From contig NZ_KB714703.1 of assembly GCF_000349725.1 (NCBI RefSeq), positions 92,674 to 135,875 on the forward strand: a DNA stretch of 43,202 nt, given 5' to 3'. Below are positions 41,148 through 43,202 of the stretch, piece by piece (position 1 is the first letter of the stretch; each line of letters opens with the position of its first letter). The notes under the pieces were generated by a model. The model was not told where the DNA came from. It saw only the letters and a list, made by a program, of their open reading frames with translations, and made no database searches. The translations under genes were made by a program, and so were the position numbers. This DNA comes from Ligilactobacillus pobuzihii E100301 = KCTC 13174 (GTDB lineage: Bacteria; Bacillota; Bacilli; Lactobacillales; Lactobacillaceae).

Positions 41148-42164
41148 TTAATTAGCAGTTACATATTCATCAAGCTCTTTTAAATACAAAGCCTTTTTCT
41201 CATCACTGATCCAGGATGTTTCAAATGAGTTCTTGGCCAATTGTACAACCTGGTCTTTAGTCAGATCAAAATTTTTTGCGATCGCATAGTAGTTATCTCC
41301 AATATAACCGCCAAAGTAAGCTGGATCATCCGAGTGAATCGAAACTTTCACATCTTGTGCCAATAACTCCAATACTTCTTTGCCTTTCATTTCTGGTGAA
41401 ACATACCCGTTAGATAGCGGGCAAGAAGTTAACCCGATTTTTTTGTTAGCAACGAATTGTACCAAGTCAGGATCTTCCACGATATTAGTTCCATGATCTA
41501 AACGTTCTACCCCCATGATCTCCAAAGCCTGACGGATATGATCGATCGATTCTTTTTGATCAATGTCACAGTGAGCCGTCAAGTGAAGGCCTTGCGCTGC
41601 CGCATCTTCAAATTGGCGGGCAAATTTCAACGGCGGATTATTATGTTCATCTGAGTCTAACCCAACACCGATAAATTTATCTTTATATGGCAAAGATTCT
41701 AAGAGTGTCTTGCGCGCTGATTCTTTGGAGAAATCACGTAAGAAACACATAATCAGGGCAGCGTCAACATTCAAAGCACGTGCATCAACAACTGCACGGT
41801 ACAAACCATTGATAACCGTTCCAAACGCAACTCCGCGACTAGTATGTGCCTGTGGATCAAAGAAAATTTCCACGTGACGCACGTTATTAGATGCAGCCCG
41901 TTTCAAATATTCAAAGGCCAACTCATAAAAGTCTTCTTCTTTTTGCAAAACTTCCATCGCTGGATAATAAACCGATAAAAAAGATGCAAGATCATCATAT
42001 TCGTACGTCTTTTGCACCTCTTCGATCGTATCTTGTCCAATATCAATATGATTACGCTTGGCTAACTTTAATTTTAAATCTGGTTCTAATGTTCCTTCAA
42101 TGTGCAAATGTAGTTCGGCTTTTGGTAGATTAGCAGTAAATTCCTTCGTAACTTTCTTCGACAA
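41148..42164 (-). CDS. add: Adenosine deaminase
   Basis: 338 residues from TTG 42164 (GGAGG, 7-base spacer). LPKAELHLHIEGTLEPD binds zinc (HxH), HLTAHCDID has the third His, ERLDHGTNI, SCPLSN and IHSDDPAYFG carry the catalytic Glu/Asp/His set of the ADA family. Converts adenosine to inosine in purine salvage. Divergent from the purine permease gene. Confidence 0.94.
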   Translation of the reverse strand: MSKKVTKEFTANLPKAELHLHIEGTLEPDLKLKLAKRNHIDIGQDTIEEVQKTYEYDDLASFLSVYYPAMEVLQKEEDFYELAFEYLKRAASNNVRHVEIFFDPQAHTSRGVAFGTVINGLYRAVVDARALNVDAALIMCFLRDFSKESARKTLLESLPYKDKFIGVGLDSDEHNNPPLKFARQFEDAAAQGLHLTAHCDIDQKESIDHIRQALEIMGVERLDHGTNIVEDPDLVQFVANKKIGLTSCPLSNGYVSPEMKGKEVLELLAQDVKVSIHSDDPAYFGGYIGDNYYAIAKNFDLTKDQVVQLAKNSFETSWISDEKKALYLKELDEYVTAN

Positions 42165-42340
42165 CTTAACCCCTCCTAAATTCAAATATATCAGTTCGTT
42201 CACACTTTATAGTGTATCATGGATCCCCTTTTAGTCAATAAACAAATAACGAATATTAATGTTGATAAATAGTATAATGTATGTAATAATTCAAAATATA
42301 GTAATCTCAAACTTTAAAGAAAAGGAGATTTTCTCACGTA

Positions 42341-43202
42341 ATGGAAAATTTTGAGGACAATGACCAAAAAGAAGCTAGTGTGTTAGAACGAACATTTCAC
42401 ATTTCAGCACAAGGATCCACAGTCAAACGTGAAATTATGGCTGGTTTAACGACTTTCATTTCAATGGCTTACATACTTTTTGTTAATCCTAGTATTTTAG
42501 GGGCGGCTGGCATGGATAAAGGCGCTGTTTTTACTGCAACCGCGCTTTCAGCTGTGATCGGTTGTGTATTGATGGGAGTTTTAGCGAACTATCCGATCTC
42601 GATCGCCGCTGGTTTAGGGGACAATGCCTTTTTCACTTTTTCCGTTGTTTTAGGGATGGGGATCCCATGGCAAAAAGCTATGGCAGGAGTTTTTGTTGCT
42701 TCAGTTTTATTCACCATCTTGTCTTTTTTCAAGATACGTGAAGTTGTGATCGATGCCATCCCGCAAGATTTAAAATATGCCATGGCCGCCGGGATCGGGA
42801 TCTTCATTGCCTTTGTTGGTTTACAAGGAGGTGGTCTAGTTGTCGCTGACAAATCTTCTTTAGTTGCGATCGGTCCATTCACAGAACCAACCACTTGGCT
42901 AACGATAGCGGGGATCTTCATTATCGGGATCTTAATGGCACGCAAAGTTCCTGGTTCTATTTTCATCGGGATCTTCGCAACTGCTATTTTGGGTCTAGTC
43001 ACTAGTTTGATCAAGATGCCTACTCATCTCATTTCATTTGCGCCAAGTATGAAACCGACTTTTGGTGTTGGTATCAAAAACTTAGCATCCTTAGCTGATA
43101 TCCAAATGTGGGCTGTTGTTTTGATTTTCTTATTAGTTGCTTTCTTCGATACGGCAGGAACATTGATCGGCCTAGCGCAACAAGCCGGTATTATGAAAAA
43201 CA
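42341..43202 (+). CDS. NCS2-family purine permease (3' end off window)
   Basis: 287 codons visible from ATG 42341 (AAAGGAGAT). REIMAGLTTFISMAYILFVN, GLGDNAFFTFSVV and FDTAGTLIGLA are typical of the AzgA/PbuG guanine-hypoxanthine permease group; about eight membrane segments seen. Candidate -10 TATAAT at 42273-42278. I looked for a purine riboswitch in the 130-base leader and saw none. Confidence 0.92.
   Translation, partial: MENFEDNDQKEASVLERTFHISAQGSTVKREIMAGLTTFISMAYILFVNPSILGAAGMDKGAVFTATALSAVIGCVLMGVLANYPISIAAGLGDNAFFTFSVVLGMGIPWQKAMAGVFVASVLFTILSFFKIREVVIDAIPQDLKYAMAAGIGIFIAFVGLQGGGLVVADKSSLVAIGPFTEPTTWLTIAGIFIIGILMARKVPGSIFIGIFATAILGLVTSLIKMPTHLISFAPSMKPTFGVGIKNLASLADIQMWAVVLIFLLVAFFDTAGTLIGLAQQAGIMKN

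Noticed and set aside
42204-42340. Purine riboswitch upstream of the NCS2 permease
   Set aside because: The leader is short and AT-rich with none of the three-helix purine aptamer pattern.

Overview
The window is most of an integrated siphophage-type prophage (about bases 1-34,850) joined on its right to a low-GC Gram-positive chromosome. The host looks like a member of the Lactobacillaceae. Evidence is the Listeria A118-like/Lactobacillus head and connector gene set (A118-type portal, Phage_min_cap2, Phage_GP20 scaffold, Minor_capsid_1/2/3, Gp15), strong GGAGG ribosome sites with frequent TTG and GTG starts, and host genes for an ABC-F protein, a Ca2+ P-type ATPase, adenosine deaminase and an NCS2 purine permease. 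I cannot name the species.

Layout, right to left in the prophage. The integrase (33,645-34,808, +) lies beside an attachment region that cuts a host amidase gene. Leftward of it are a lipoprotein of lysogenic-conversion type and a CI-type repressor, both on +. An operator/promoter region with three 15-bp operator copies follows, with a fourth inside the cro-like gene. The leftward early operon (31,553 to about 16,262) holds Cro, a possible DUF559-fold nuclease, a DUF3102-like coiled-coil protein, an ORF6C antirepressor-type protein, tiny membrane proteins, an ERF recombinase, an HNHc nuclease, an HNH homing endonuclease, SSB, a replication initiator, a DnaC-like loader, a DNA methyltransferase, YopX, DUF1064, many small unknowns and the late regulator ArpU. 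The late operon (about 15,800 to off the left edge) holds a DUF4145 protein, a broken Bro-N gene, TerS, TerL, portal, minor capsid protein, scaffold, major capsid, a collagen-like protein, four connector/terminator proteins, major tail protein, two tape-measure chaperone-type proteins and a very long tape measure protein with cell-wall hydrolase motifs. Tail tip, lysis genes and the other att site lie beyond the window.

Most notable signals: (1) two gene-free blocks flanking the ArpU region (17,818-18,446 and about 15,813-16,230) carry many perfect or G-U-rescued inverted repeats and look like large structured RNAs; (2) the major capsid and major tail genes both continue in the -1 frame into short tails with the same I-N...V-G-x-A-x-V-G pattern, with an ideal slippery heptamer at the capsid site, suggesting paired programmed frameshifts; (3) seven exact-length 27-residue repeats lie at the tape-measure N-terminus; (4) a collagen-like protein is encoded inside the head module; (5) three tiny overlapping membrane ORFs sit in the early operon.

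The host part (34,859-43,202) has the truncated amidase, two inverted copies of a roughly 200-bp intergenic repeat, an ABC-F ATPase, a 46-residue basic protein, a Ca2+-ATPase, adenosine deaminase and a divergent NCS2 purine permease cut by the right edge. The last two fit a shared role in purine salvage.
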